Assembly (NCBI RefSeq): GCF_002911665.1
Contig: NZ_MTBP01000002.1
Location: 1,612,001 to 1,676,000 of the forward strand
Source: Actinomadura rubteroloni
GTDB lineage: Bacteria > Actinomycetota > Actinomycetes > Streptosporangiales > Streptosporangiaceae
DNA length: 64,000 nucleotides
Direction: 5' to 3'
The notes beneath the pieces were generated by a model. It was not told the origin of the DNA. It searched no databases and worked only from the letters and a program-made list of their open reading frames with translations. Shown here piece after piece: positions 16,707 through 24,679 of this stretch. A program made the translations under genes and the position numbers. Each line of letters starts with the position of its first letter. The first letter of the stretch is position 1.

Positions 16707-17000
16707 TCAGCGGCGCGAACGCCGCCACGCGATGAGGACGGTGACCGTCACCGCGAACCCGACCGCGCCGGCGAGCACGCGCCGGTCGACGGCGGGGACG
16801 CCGCCCTCACCCGGGGCGACCAGGGTCTTCACGGTGCGCGCGACGAGCCCGGCCTCTTCCTTCAGGCGCTCGGCGCCGCGCTGCGCGACGTTGCGCGGGT
16901 TGACCCGGTCCGCCAGGACGTCGATCGTCCGCGCCAGTTCCGCGCGGGCGCGTTCGATCTCCTTTTCCAGCGCCTCCGGGTCGCGGGACCTGTCAGCCAT
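16707..17000 (-). CDS. DUF3618 small membrane protein
   Basis: 97 residues. Residues 8-40 form a charged amphipathic helix with the DUF3618 signature (PEALEKEIERARAELARTIDVLADRVNPRNVA) and residues 75-93 form one membrane helix ending in a basic RRSRR tail. DUF3618 proteins are single-pass membrane proteins common in actinomycetes, often near stress genes; no enzymatic role is known. It is divergent from bcp. Confidence 0.85.
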   Translation of the reverse strand: MADRSRDPEALEKEIERARAELARTIDVLADRVNPRNVAQRGAERLKEEAGLVARTVKTLVAPGEGGVPAVDRRVLAGAVGFAVTVTVLIAWRRSRR

Positions 17001-17131
17001 TCGGTGTTCCTCACTCGTTCCAGCCTGCGCGACGCATGATCGGTCCAGTGTTGCAGGTCCACGGCGGCGGCGCCCGCTCCGCCCCAGCCGGTACGGTGGA
17101 CTCCCGAAGCAGGACGTGAAAGGCGGACCAG

Positions 17132-17599
17132 GTGACCGACCGACTTCAGGCGGGCGATCCCGCCCCCGAATTCGAGCTGCCGGACGCGGACGGCGTCCCG
17201 GTCTCCCTCGCCTCGCTGCGCGGGAAGCGGGTCGTCCTCTACTTCTACCCGGCGGCGATGACGCCGGGCTGCACCAAGGAGTCGGTCGACTTCCAGAGCA
17301 GCCTCGCCGAACTGGAGGCGGCCGGCGTGACGGTCGTCGGCGTCTCCCCCGACGCTCCCGCCAAGCTGGCGAAGTTCCGCGCCAAGGAGGGCCTGACGTT
17401 CCCGCTGCTGTCCGACCCGGACACCAAGGTGCTCCAGGCCTACGCCGCGTACGGCGAGAAGAAGCTGTACGGCCGGGCGGTCGTCGGCGTGATCCGCTCG
17501 ACGTTCCTCATCGACGCCGACGGACGGATCGAGAAGCCGTACTACAACGTGAAGGCGACGGGTCACGTGGAGCGTCTGCGCCGCGACCTGGAGATCTGA
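17132..17599 (+). CDS. bcp: Thiol peroxidase of the Bcp/PrxQ type, lacking the usual resolving Cys
   Basis: 155 residues from GTG 17132 (upstream AAAGGCGG). The peroxidatic cysteine is C47 in TPGCTKESVDF. PrxQ-type enzymes usually have a second cysteine five residues later, but that position here is Asp (C47-TKES-D52), and I find no other Cys in the protein, so it should act as a 1-Cys peroxiredoxin reduced by an external thiol. It detoxifies hydroperoxides in the cytosol. tRNA-Leu follows 13 nt after the stop. Confidence 0.92.
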   Translation: MTDRLQAGDPAPEFELPDADGVPVSLASLRGKRVVLYFYPAAMTPGCTKESVDFQSSLAELEAAGVTVVGVSPDAPAKLAKFRAKEGLTFPLLSDPDTKVLQAYAAYGEKKLYGRAVVGVIRSTFLIDADGRIEKPYYNVKATGHVERLRRDLEI

Positions 17600-17612
17600 G
17601 GCGGGCGACCGC

Positions 17613-17695
17613 GCGGGCGTGGCGAAATGGCATACGCGGCAGGTTTAGGTCCTGTTGATGGAGACATCGTGGGGGTTCGAGTCCCCCCGCCCGCA
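17613..17695 (+). tRNA. tRNA-Leu (anticodon UAG)
   Basis: 83 nt with a 7-bp acceptor stem (17613-17619 with 17688-17694), discriminator A at 17695 and no encoded CCA. The anticodon loop TTTAGGT gives anticodon TAG. A long class II variable arm follows, and the T arm is GGGGG-TTCGAGT-CCCCC (17671-17687). It reads CUA/CUG-type leucine codons. It lies directly after bcp and before the MEDS signalling genes; I see no integrase or att-like duplication of its 3' end. Confidence 0.97.
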
Positions 17696-17824
17696 CTTTC
17701 CGGCGGCGGCGCGCCGCCGTTCACGAGACTTGCCGGTATCTGAAAAACCGGGGGTCGCGGCGCGACGCGGACGCGCCTAGGGTGAGCGGATCCGAGCCGC
17801 CGACCGACGCATGGCAGGCCATTG

Positions 17825-18784
17825 GTGACCGATGCCCCGAGACCCTTCGCCCACCGGCTGTTGCCCTACGAGGGCGCGGACGGCCTGCTCGCCGGCGCCG
17901 TCCCGTTCCTGCGCGCGGGCCTGGCCGACGGTGACCGCGTCCTCGCCGTGACCTCGCTCGCGACGCGCGTGCTGCTGGGCGACGAACTGGACACCGGCGC
18001 CGTCGAGTTCCTGGACCCGGCCGAGTGGTACGCCCATCCCGCGCGGACCCTCGCCGCCACGCTCGCCGACGCCGACGTCGCGGCCCAGCGCGGCGGACGG
18101 CTCCGGCTGCTCGCCGAGCCCGCGTGGACGCGGCGCGGCGCCGCCGAGGTCCGCGAATGGCAGCGCACCGAGGCGATCGTCAACGCGGCGTTCGACCGGA
18201 CGGGCGCGGCGATCATGTGCCCGTACCCGGTGCGCAGCACGCCCGCCGGGGTCATCGCCGACGCGCGCCGGACGCATCCCGAGACCGTCCGGGGCGACCG
18301 GGCCGTCGCCAATCCGGGCTATGTCGAGCCGCGCGTCTACAACGCGGCGTGCGACCGCGACCCGCTCCCCCCGCCGCCCGCGTCCGCGGAGACCCTGCAG
18401 ATCGCGCGGCCCGACCTGTACTGGATCCGCGCGTACATCGCCGACTGGGCGCGGCAGACCGCGCGGCTCCCCGAGGAGCCGTTGCAGCGGCTCCTCGTCG
18501 CGATCACCGAGATCATGACCAACGCGCAGGCGCACGGCGCCCCGCCGATCACCCTCCGCATGTGGACGGCGCGGGACGCGTTCGTCTGCGAGGTCGCCGA
18601 CCGGGGCCGGTGGCCCGAGCGGTCCTGGTACGGGTTCGTCCCGCCGCCCCCGGGCGTGCCAGGACAGCTCGGCCTGTGGGCCGTCCGGCTGCTGTGCTCG
18701 CGGGTGGACATCCGCACCGGCGACGGCGGGACGACGGTGCGGCTCGCGGTCGACACTCCCGGCGTCCGTGCGGACGCTCTGTGA
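17825..18784 (+). CDS. MEDS sensory domain fused to RsbW-like ATPase (copy 1)
   Basis: 319 residues from GTG 17825 (a TTG three bases earlier is an alternative). Residues about 8-165 form a MEDS (DcmR-type sensory) domain with HRLLPYEGADGLLAGAVPFLRAGL and the CPYP motif at 132-135. Residues about 200-310 form an anti-sigma-factor-type HATPase: N-box E229-I-M-T-N233-A-Q-A-H237-G, D259-R-G and the ATP-lid region GQLGLWAVRLL (280-290). Such proteins are usually labelled RsbA-type anti-sigma regulators or sensor kinases. The STAS partner follows 8 nt later. Likely a serine-kinase/sequestration component of a partner switch, controlled by its own sensory domain. Confidence 0.82.
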   Translation: MTDAPRPFAHRLLPYEGADGLLAGAVPFLRAGLADGDRVLAVTSLATRVLLGDELDTGAVEFLDPAEWYAHPARTLAATLADADVAAQRGGRLRLLAEPAWTRRGAAEVREWQRTEAIVNAAFDRTGAAIMCPYPVRSTPAGVIADARRTHPETVRGDRAVANPGYVEPRVYNAACDRDPLPPPPASAETLQIARPDLYWIRAYIADWARQTARLPEEPLQRLLVAITEIMTNAQAHGAPPITLRMWTARDAFVCEVADRGRWPERSWYGFVPPPPGVPGQLGLWAVRLLCSRVDIRTGDGGTTVRLAVDTPGVRADAL

Positions 18785-18792
18785 GGGGTTCC

Positions 18793-19767
18793 ATGCATTG
18801 GGCTTCCGGAAGCGGCTCGGCGGCGTACGCTGAACCCACCCGCACTCACCTCGATGGGCAGGGCATGGGGACCTGGTACGACACCAGATACGTGGACGAC
18901 GTCCGTCCGGGCGACCACGCCTGGCTGCCCTACTCCGGCGCCGAGGAGCGCGACCATGTGGTCGCGCCGTTCGTCGCGGGCGCCCTCGCCACCAACGAGA
19001 AGATCGTGTACGTCACGGACGCGCCGCCCGCGCGGCTGCCCGGGATGACCGGGCTCGACCCGGCGGCGTTCACCGCGACGGGCCAGCTCCGCGTCCTGAC
19101 CCGCGCCGAGTCCTGCCTGGACGCGGCGGGCGGCTTCGACCCCGACCGGCTCGCCCGGACGATCGACCGCGAGGTGGAGCGCGGCTACGACGCGGGGTAC
19201 CGGGCCGTCAGGTTCACCACCGACTTCACCTGGGCGCTCACCTCCGGCACGGGGCTGACCGGCCTGCTCGGCTGCGAGGACCGGCTGGCGCACGCGGTGT
19301 CGCCGAGCACGGTCGCGATGGCGGTGTGCCAGATCGACCGGCGCCGCTGCCCGCCCGACCGGCTCGCCGAACTGGGCGCGACGCACGAGGTGCGGGTCGA
19401 GGGCAATCCGCTGTTCGACGACGGCACGCTCCGCCTGGCGCGCAGTTTCGCGCCGCGCGGCCTGCGGATCGAAGGTGAGCTGGACGGCGCCCGGCACGCG
19501 GTGTTCGCCGAGCACCTCGGCCGGCTGCTGGCCGGACGGCGCGGCGTCCATCTGGACTGCGCCGGCCTCGGCTTCCTCGACCTCGGCGGCCTGAACCTCC
19601 TCGTGCGGCACGCGCTGGCGCTGCCGCGCGGCGAGGCACTGATCCTGGACGACCTCCCGGCGAACGTGGAGAACGTGATCGACATGGTGGGCTGGAACCG
19701 GTTGCCCGGCCTCGTCCCCGGACGAGCGCGCGGCGCACGGGACGGGGGCGCGACCGCATGGGCCTGA
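18793..19767 (+). CDS. MEDS sensory domain fused to STAS domain (copy 1)
   Basis: 324 residues from ATG 18793, supported by AGGGG 4 nt upstream; ATG 18865 would remove 24 unconserved residues. The MEDS domain (VRPGDHAWLPYSGAEERDHVVAPFVAGAL to VCQIDRRRCPPDRL) is followed by a C-terminal STAS domain of about 95 residues (RIEGELDGARHAVFAEHLG to GWNRLPGL). Where phosphorylatable STAS proteins have D-S-S-G-L, this has FLDLGGL: the phosphoacceptor Ser is Gly. It overlaps the next gene by 10 nt, pointing to co-translation with the second ATPase. Probable non-phosphorylatable antagonist; inference. Confidence 0.8.
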   Translation: MHWASGSGSAAYAEPTRTHLDGQGMGTWYDTRYVDDVRPGDHAWLPYSGAEERDHVVAPFVAGALATNEKIVYVTDAPPARLPGMTGLDPAAFTATGQLRVLTRAESCLDAAGGFDPDRLARTIDREVERGYDAGYRAVRFTTDFTWALTSGTGLTGLLGCEDRLAHAVSPSTVAMAVCQIDRRRCPPDRLAELGATHEVRVEGNPLFDDGTLRLARSFAPRGLRIEGELDGARHAVFAEHLGRLLAGRRGVHLDCAGLGFLDLGGLNLLVRHALALPRGEALILDDLPANVENVIDMVGWNRLPGLVPGRARGARDGGATAWA

Positions 19768-20675
19768 CGCACCGGGCGCTGCTGTACGACGAGCGGAGCG
19801 ACTTCCTCGCCGCGACGGGGGCGTTCCTGCGCCAGGCGGTCGAGGTGGGCGGCGCGGCGGTCGCCGTCGTCCGGCCCGACAACCTCGGCCCGCTCCGCGA
19901 GGAGATGGCGGGCTACCGGGACGCGATCGAGTTCTACGACTCGGCCGAGTTCTACCGCCACCCGGTGCGGACGCTGAAGGCGTACCTGGAGCTGGTCGAC
20001 CGGGTGTCGCCGCTGCGCGTCCACGCGGTGGCCGAGCCGGTGTGGGACGGTCACGACGCGCGGCAGCGGCTGGAGTGGCAGCGCTACGAGTCGCTGATCA
20101 ACGTGGTGTTCGCGGGGTCGGACGCGTCGTCGCTGTGCCCCTACGACCGGTCGACGCTGCCCGGCGACGTCCTGGACCAGGTGCGGCTGACGCATCCGGT
20201 CGTCGTGGACGGCGCGGACGAGAGCACGAGCGACGCCTATCTGGACCCGGCGTGCTACAGCGCCGCGCGGGACCGCAACCGTCGCCACGACCGTCCGGCT
20301 GACGCGGAGTACCTGCCGATCGAGTCCGCCGACCTCCAGCCGCTGCGGTTGTTCGTCGCGACGCGCGCGAACGCGCACGAGCTGACGCCCGCGGCGGCGC
20401 AGAACCTCGTCACGGCCGCCAACGAGGTCGCGGCCAACGCCCTCGCGCACGGGGCGCCGCCGATGGGAGCGTGGGTGTGGACGAGCGGCGACGAGATCGT
20501 CTGCGAGATCGGCGACCACGGGCACTGGCGGCCCCATCCGCTGACCGGGTTCGTCCCGCCGAAGTCGGCGCTGGACACCGGGTTCGGGTTGTGGTCGGTG
20601 CGGCTGCTGGTCGATCTGGTCGAGCTGCGCGGCGGCTGGGACGGGACGTTCGTCCGGCTCCGGGTCCGCCGCTGA
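19758..20675 (+). CDS. MEDS sensory domain fused to RsbW-like ATPase (copy 2)
   Basis: 305 residues. The MEDS domain (about 4-150) opens with HRALLYDERSDFLAATGAFLRQAV and carries the motif CPYD at 127-130. The HATPase domain (about 195-303) has N-box E223-V-A-A-N227-A-L-A-H231-G, D253-H-G and GFGLWSVRLL (275-284). It is clearly a paralogue of the protein at 17825; the N-box is followed by the same APP tripeptide. Key ATP-binding residues look intact. It sits between the two MEDS-STAS genes. Confidence 0.82.
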   Translation: MGLTHRALLYDERSDFLAATGAFLRQAVEVGGAAVAVVRPDNLGPLREEMAGYRDAIEFYDSAEFYRHPVRTLKAYLELVDRVSPLRVHAVAEPVWDGHDARQRLEWQRYESLINVVFAGSDASSLCPYDRSTLPGDVLDQVRLTHPVVVDGADESTSDAYLDPACYSAARDRNRRHDRPADAEYLPIESADLQPLRLFVATRANAHELTPAAAQNLVTAANEVAANALAHGAPPMGAWVWTSGDEIVCEIGDHGHWRPHPLTGFVPPKSALDTGFGLWSVRLLVDLVELRGGWDGTFVRLRVRR

Positions 20676-20706
20676 GCATGGCGCGAGGCGGCGGGCCGGT
20701 GCGGCG

Positions 20707-21579
20707 GTGGTGACGATGGAAGCCTTCTGGTCGGTGCGGCGTCCGGTCGGCGCGCTGCACGCGGGCGACCACGCGTGGCTGGCGTGCTCGGGCGCCGAGG
20801 AGCACGAGCACGTGGTCGGCGCGTTCGTCCGGGACGGGCTGCTGGCGCGCGAGAAGGTCGTCTATGTGGCGGCCGAGCCGGATCCGCAGATCCCGGGCGT
20901 GGTGGGGACGCCGTCGCCGGAGCTGCTGACCGTCGTGCACGCGGGGCACACCGGGGCGCGGCCGGTGCTGGACGCGGTGACCGCCGAGGTGGAGGCGGCC
21001 GAGCGCGCCGGGTTCGCCGGGGTGCGGGTCACGCTGGACCTGACGTGCGCCGCCCGCGATCCGGAGGCGACGCGGGAGCTGATGGAGTGCGACGCCGCGC
21101 TGGACCGGCTGGTGCGGCCGAGCACGGCGCTCAGCGTGATCTGCCGGGTGGACCGGCGGCGCGTCCCGCCCGACGCGGTGGACCTGCTGCGCGCGGCGCA
21201 CACGGTGCACGCCGCGCCCGACCCGGACTTCGAGGACGCGGTGCTGCGGATCGTCCGGACGTTCGATCCGCGCGGGCTGGAGCTGAGCGGCGAGCTGGAC
21301 GCGTCGCGGCACACGGTGCTGGACCAGGCGCTCGCGACGGTGCTGGCGCACGGCGACGACGGGCCGGTCCACCTGGATCTGGCGGAGCTGCGGTTCATCG
21401 ACCTCGGCGCGCTGAACATGCTGGCCGAGGTGGCGTCGCGCCGCGTCGGCCGGGCGCCGCTCGTGCTGGACCGGATGCCGTCGCAGCTCCACGAGGTGAT
21501 CGCGACGGTCGGCTGGAACATGCTGCCGGGCCTGAAGGTCGGCTGCGCCGCCGTCCTGGCGCCGGTCCCGCGGCCCTAG
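20707..21579 (+). CDS. MEDS sensory domain fused to STAS domain (copy 2)
   Basis: 290 residues from GTG 20707 (GTG 20710 and ATG 20716 are close alternatives; none has a strong ribosome-binding site). MEDS residues about 12-165 start with LHAGDHAWLACSGAEEHEHVVGAFVRDGLL. The STAS domain spans about 190-285 with LELSGELDASRHTVL and FIDLGALNMLAEV (230-242). As in copy 1 the usual D-S-S-G-L is D-L-G-A-L, without the phosphoacceptor. It is the last of the four genes and is convergent with rdgB one base away. Confidence 0.8.
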   Translation: MVTMEAFWSVRRPVGALHAGDHAWLACSGAEEHEHVVGAFVRDGLLAREKVVYVAAEPDPQIPGVVGTPSPELLTVVHAGHTGARPVLDAVTAEVEAAERAGFAGVRVTLDLTCAARDPEATRELMECDAALDRLVRPSTALSVICRVDRRRVPPDAVDLLRAAHTVHAAPDPDFEDAVLRIVRTFDPRGLELSGELDASRHTVLDQALATVLAHGDDGPVHLDLAELRFIDLGALNMLAEVASRRVGRAPLVLDRMPSQLHEVIATVGWNMLPGLKVGCAAVLAPVPRP

Positions 21580-21580
21580 G

Positions 21581-22195
21581 TCAGGGCCGGTCGGTCGGGG
21601 CCAGCAGGGCGGGGATGATCTCGGCGAGGGCGCGGAAGGCGACGCCGCGGTGGCTGATCGCGTCCTTCTCGTCCGGGCTCAGCTCGGACGTGGTGCGGTC
21701 GTCGCCGTCCGGAACGAACACCGGGTCGTAGCCGAATCCACCCGTGCCGCGCGGCGCGTCGATGATCCGGCCGTACATGCGGCCCTCGACCACGTGCTCG
21801 GCGCCGCCCGGGACGACGAGCGCCGCCGCGCAGATGAAGTAGGCGCCCCGGCGCGGCTCCGCGACGTCGGCGAGCTGGTCGAGCAGCAGGTCGAGGTTGG
21901 CGCGGTCTTTGTTCGGCGTCGCGTCGCCGAACCGTCCCGACCAGCGCGCCGACAGGATGCCGGGCATGCCGTTGAGGGCGTCCACGCACAGGCCGGAGTC
22001 GTCGGCGACGGCGGGCAGCCCGGTGTGCGCGGCGATCGCGCGGGCCTTGAGCAGCGCGTTGCCCTCGAACGTCGGCTCGGTCTCGGGGACCTCGGGCGCG
22101 TCCGGGCCGAGCCCGGTGACTTCGACGCCGGACAGGAGCCGCTGCATTTCGACGATCTTGCCCTGGTTGCGGGTGGCGAGGACGAGCGCGGTCAC
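21581..22195 (-). CDS. rdgB: XTP/dITP pyrophosphatase
   Basis: 204 residues from GTG 22195, overlapping the rph stop as GTGA. The family motifs are LVLATRNQGKIVEM (4-17), FEGNALLKA, the metal/base site VADDSGLCVDAL (63-74) and GGFGYDPVFVP. It removes deaminated purine nucleotides (XTP, ITP, dITP) from the pool. The order rdgB-rph-Rv1339 type-murI is conserved in mycobacteria and other actinomycetes, which supports the call. Confidence 0.96.
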   Translation of the reverse strand: MTALVLATRNQGKIVEMQRLLSGVEVTGLGPDAPEVPETEPTFEGNALLKARAIAAHTGLPAVADDSGLCVDALNGMPGILSARWSGRFGDATPNKDRANLDLLLDQLADVAEPRRGAYFICAAALVVPGGAEHVVEGRMYGRIIDAPRGTGGFGYDPVFVPDGDDRTTSELSPDEKDAISHRGVAFRALAEIIPALLAPTDRP

Positions 22196-22911
22196 CGGCC
22201 CAGCGCCTCCTTCTGGAGCTGGGTCAGCTCGGCGCAGCCGCCGGCGGCGAGGTCGAGCAGCGCGTCCAGCTCGGCGCGGTCGAAGGGGGCGCCCTCGGCC
22301 GTCCCCTGGACCTCCACGAAGCGGCCGTCGCCGGTACAGACGACGTTCATGTCCGTCTCGGCGTGCGAGTCCTCCAGGTAGCAGAGGTCCAGGCGCGGCT
22401 CGCCGTCCACGATGCCGACGCTGACCGCCGACACCGACGACCGGAACGGGTCGCGGCGGACGACGCCGCGCTCGCGCAGCCACGTCACCGCATCCGCCAG
22501 CGCGATGTACGCGCCGGTGATCGCGGCGGTGCGGGTGCCGCCGTCGGCCTGGAGCACGTCGCAGTCGATCTGGACGGTGTTCTCGCCGAGCTTCTTCGGG
22601 TCGATGCACGCCCGCAGGGAGCGTCCGATGAGCCGGGAGATCTCGTGCGTCCGTCCGCCGATCTTCCCGCGCACCGACTCGCGGTCGTTGCGGGTGTTGG
22701 TGGCGCGCGGCAGCATCGCGTACTCGGCGGTGACCCAGCCGAGCCCGCTGTCGCGCCGCCAGCGCGGCACCGACTCCTGCACGGACGCGGCGCACAGCAC
22801 CCGGGTGCCGCCGAACTCGATGAGCACCGATCCCTCGGCGTGGTCGAGCCAGCCGCGCTGGATCGTGACGGGCCGGAGCTGGTCGGACGCGCGGTCGTCA
22901 GGACGTGGCAT
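22192..22911 (-). CDS. rph: Ribonuclease PH
   Basis: 239 residues from ATG 22911. It shows the RNase PH core: VLIEFGGTRVLCAASV, the phosphate/RNA loop GRTHEISRLIGRSLRA, QADGGTRTAAITGA and the C-terminal DLCYLEDSHAETDMNVV. It is a phosphorolytic 3'-exonuclease maturing tRNA 3' ends. The start at 22911 fits the family N-terminus (MPRPDDRASDQLRPV); an upstream in-frame extension to 22950 is not conserved-looking. Stop overlaps the rdgB start. Confidence 0.96.
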   Translation of the reverse strand: MPRPDDRASDQLRPVTIQRGWLDHAEGSVLIEFGGTRVLCAASVQESVPRWRRDSGLGWVTAEYAMLPRATNTRNDRESVRGKIGGRTHEISRLIGRSLRACIDPKKLGENTVQIDCDVLQADGGTRTAAITGAYIALADAVTWLRERGVVRRDPFRSSVSAVSVGIVDGEPRLDLCYLEDSHAETDMNVVCTGDGRFVEVQGTAEGAPFDRAELDALLDLAAGGCAELTQLQKEALGR

Positions 22912-22954
22912 GGCGACCACCCTAACGGCCCGCGCGCCCCGCGCCGTCACCCGG

Positions 22955-23707
22955 CTACAGCTCGTAGACGGCCCCGACCGACGCCAGTTCGATCTCCCCG
23001 GCGTAGTCGCTCTCCTTGGCCTCGGCGAGCGTGCAGTTGTCGTCGTTCCACGGGACGAGATGCGTCAGGACGAGCTTGCCCACCCCTGCGCGGGCGGCGT
23101 AGTCGCCGGCCTCGCGCGCGGTGAGGTGCAGGTCCTCGGGGAGGTTCTCCTGTTCGAGGAACGACGCCTCGCACAGGAACAGGTCGGCGTCGCGGGCGTG
23201 CTCCACGAGCATTTCCGTCCGGCCGGTGTCGCCGGAGTAGGCGAGCACCTTTCCGGCGTGCTCGATGCGGAACGCGTACGCCTCGACGGGATGCGGCGTG
23301 AGCCGTGTCGTGATGGCGAACGGCCCGACCTCGAAACGGCGTTCCAGGGTGTGGAAATCAAAGGTCTCCGTCATTCCCGGATCGGGGTCCAGGTCGTAGG
23401 CCTTCGCCATCCGCACGGCCGTGCCCGCCGGTCCCCAGACCGGGATCTTCGGCACCGGGCCGTCCGGACAGTAGGTCCGCGCCACCCAGTAGCCGCACAA
23501 ATCCAGACAATGGTCGGCGTGCAGATGAGAAATGCACACCGCGTCCACGTCGTACAGCGGATGGAACCGCTGGAGCGTCCCGAGCGCGCCGTTGCCCATG
23601 TCCAGGACGAGGTTGAAACCCTCGGCCTGGACGAGATAACTCGACGCGGGGCTCTCCGGCCCCGGAAAGCTGCCCGAGCAGCCGATCACAGTGACCCGCA
23701 CGCTCAC
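22955..23707 (-). CDS. MBL-fold phosphodiesterase, Rv1339-like
   Basis: 250 residues from GTG 23707. Metallo-beta-lactamase motif SHLHADHCLD (66-75 region), a later SGDTG Asp and THLVPW His give a full two-metal site. It corresponds in fold, size and gene neighbourhood (between rph and murI) to mycobacterial Rv1339, reported as a cyclic-nucleotide phosphodiesterase. If it degrades cAMP here, a CRP-type site at 51605 and the cyclase-homology gene at 61498 would be relevant, though they are not linked. Confidence 0.85.
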   Translation of the reverse strand: MSVRVTVIGCSGSFPGPESPASSYLVQAEGFNLVLDMGNGALGTLQRFHPLYDVDAVCISHLHADHCLDLCGYWVARTYCPDGPVPKIPVWGPAGTAVRMAKAYDLDPDPGMTETFDFHTLERRFEVGPFAITTRLTPHPVEAYAFRIEHAGKVLAYSGDTGRTEMLVEHARDADLFLCEASFLEQENLPEDLHLTAREAGDYAARAGVGKLVLTHLVPWNDDNCTLAEAKESDYAGEIELASVGAVYEL

Positions 23708-23733
23708 GTCCTCCTGTCGCTGTCCCCGTGGAA

Positions 23734-24546
23734 TCAGGTCGTCAGAGCCTTGCTCACGGCGGACTCCACCGCGCCGATCTCCGGGCCGAGGAACCGGCGG
23801 CCGAGCGCGGCGAAAATGGCGGGATCACCGGTGGTCCGGAACCGGTGGACAGGCGGAACCGGCGCCTCGCGGCGGTCCAGTCCCCTGTCGTGCAGCACCC
23901 GGTACACGTCCTTTGCGGTCTCATCGGCACTTGAGACCAGTGTGACCCCGTCCCCGACCACATACGAGATGACGCCGGTGAGCAAGGGGTAATGCGTGCA
24001 GCCGAGAATGAGGGTGTCGCATTCGGCGTCCAGAATCGGACGCAGATACGCGCGGGCCGCGTCGAGCAGTTCGTCGCCCGCCGCGATCCCCCTCTCCACG
24101 AACTCCACGAAGCGCGGGCAGGCCGCACTGGTCAGCGTGATCTGGGGTGCGGCGGCGAACGCGTCCTCGTAGGCGCGGCTGTTCACGGTCGCCCGGGTGG
24201 CGATCAGCCCGACCCGGCCGTTGGCGGTGGCGCGGGCCGCGCGCCGGGCCGCCGGATGGATCACTTCGACGACCGGGACGGAGTAACGTTCCCGGGCGTC
24301 GCGCAGCATCGCCGCGCTCGCGCTGTTGCAGGCGATCACCAGCATTTTGACGCCCTCGGCGACGAGCCGGTCGAGCATCTCCAGAGCGAACGCGCGGACC
24401 TCCGCGATCGGGCGGGGTCCGTACGGCTGACGCGCCGTGTCACCGAGATAGTGGATCGGCTCGTTCGGAAGCTGATCCAATATCGTGCGGGCGACGGTGA
24501 GCCCGCCGAATCCGCTGTCGAAGATCCCGATCGGCGCGTCTGACAT
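23734..24546 (-). CDS. murI: Glutamate racemase
   Basis: 270 residues. Substrate-binding IGIFDSGFGGLTVAR (6-20), first catalytic cysteine C73 in VIACNSASA and second C183 in LGCTHYPLL. It makes D-glutamate for peptidoglycan. I use ATG 24546; an in-frame TTG at 24555 has no better ribosome-binding site. It is upstream of, and co-directional with, the Rv1339-like, rph and rdgB genes at short spacing, so the four probably form an operon. Confidence 0.96.
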   Translation of the reverse strand: MSDAPIGIFDSGFGGLTVARTILDQLPNEPIHYLGDTARQPYGPRPIAEVRAFALEMLDRLVAEGVKMLVIACNSASAAMLRDARERYSVPVVEVIHPAARRAARATANGRVGLIATRATVNSRAYEDAFAAAPQITLTSAACPRFVEFVERGIAAGDELLDAARAYLRPILDAECDTLILGCTHYPLLTGVISYVVGDGVTLVSSADETAKDVYRVLHDRGLDRREAPVPPVHRFRTTGDPAIFAALGRRFLGPEIGAVESAVSKALTT

Positions 24547-24679
24547 GGTGCCCAAGGCTAGGCGACGGGACGGCCGGGGGGTGCGTCATGCGTCCGACAT
24601 CACACGGTCACATGGGAGAAACCGTTCTGACGGGTGACCTGTCCGCGACACTGCGTCCGTATCGCGTGCGTGGACCGGT

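Noticed and set aside
17613..17695. tRNA-Leu as an integration site for a mobile element
   Set aside because: No integrase, no copy of the tRNA 3' end downstream and no base-composition change in the following genes.
17696..17824. A sigma-B type promoter before the MEDS array
   Set aside because: No GTTT-N14-GGGTAT-like pair with correct spacing is present in the gap after tRNA-Leu.
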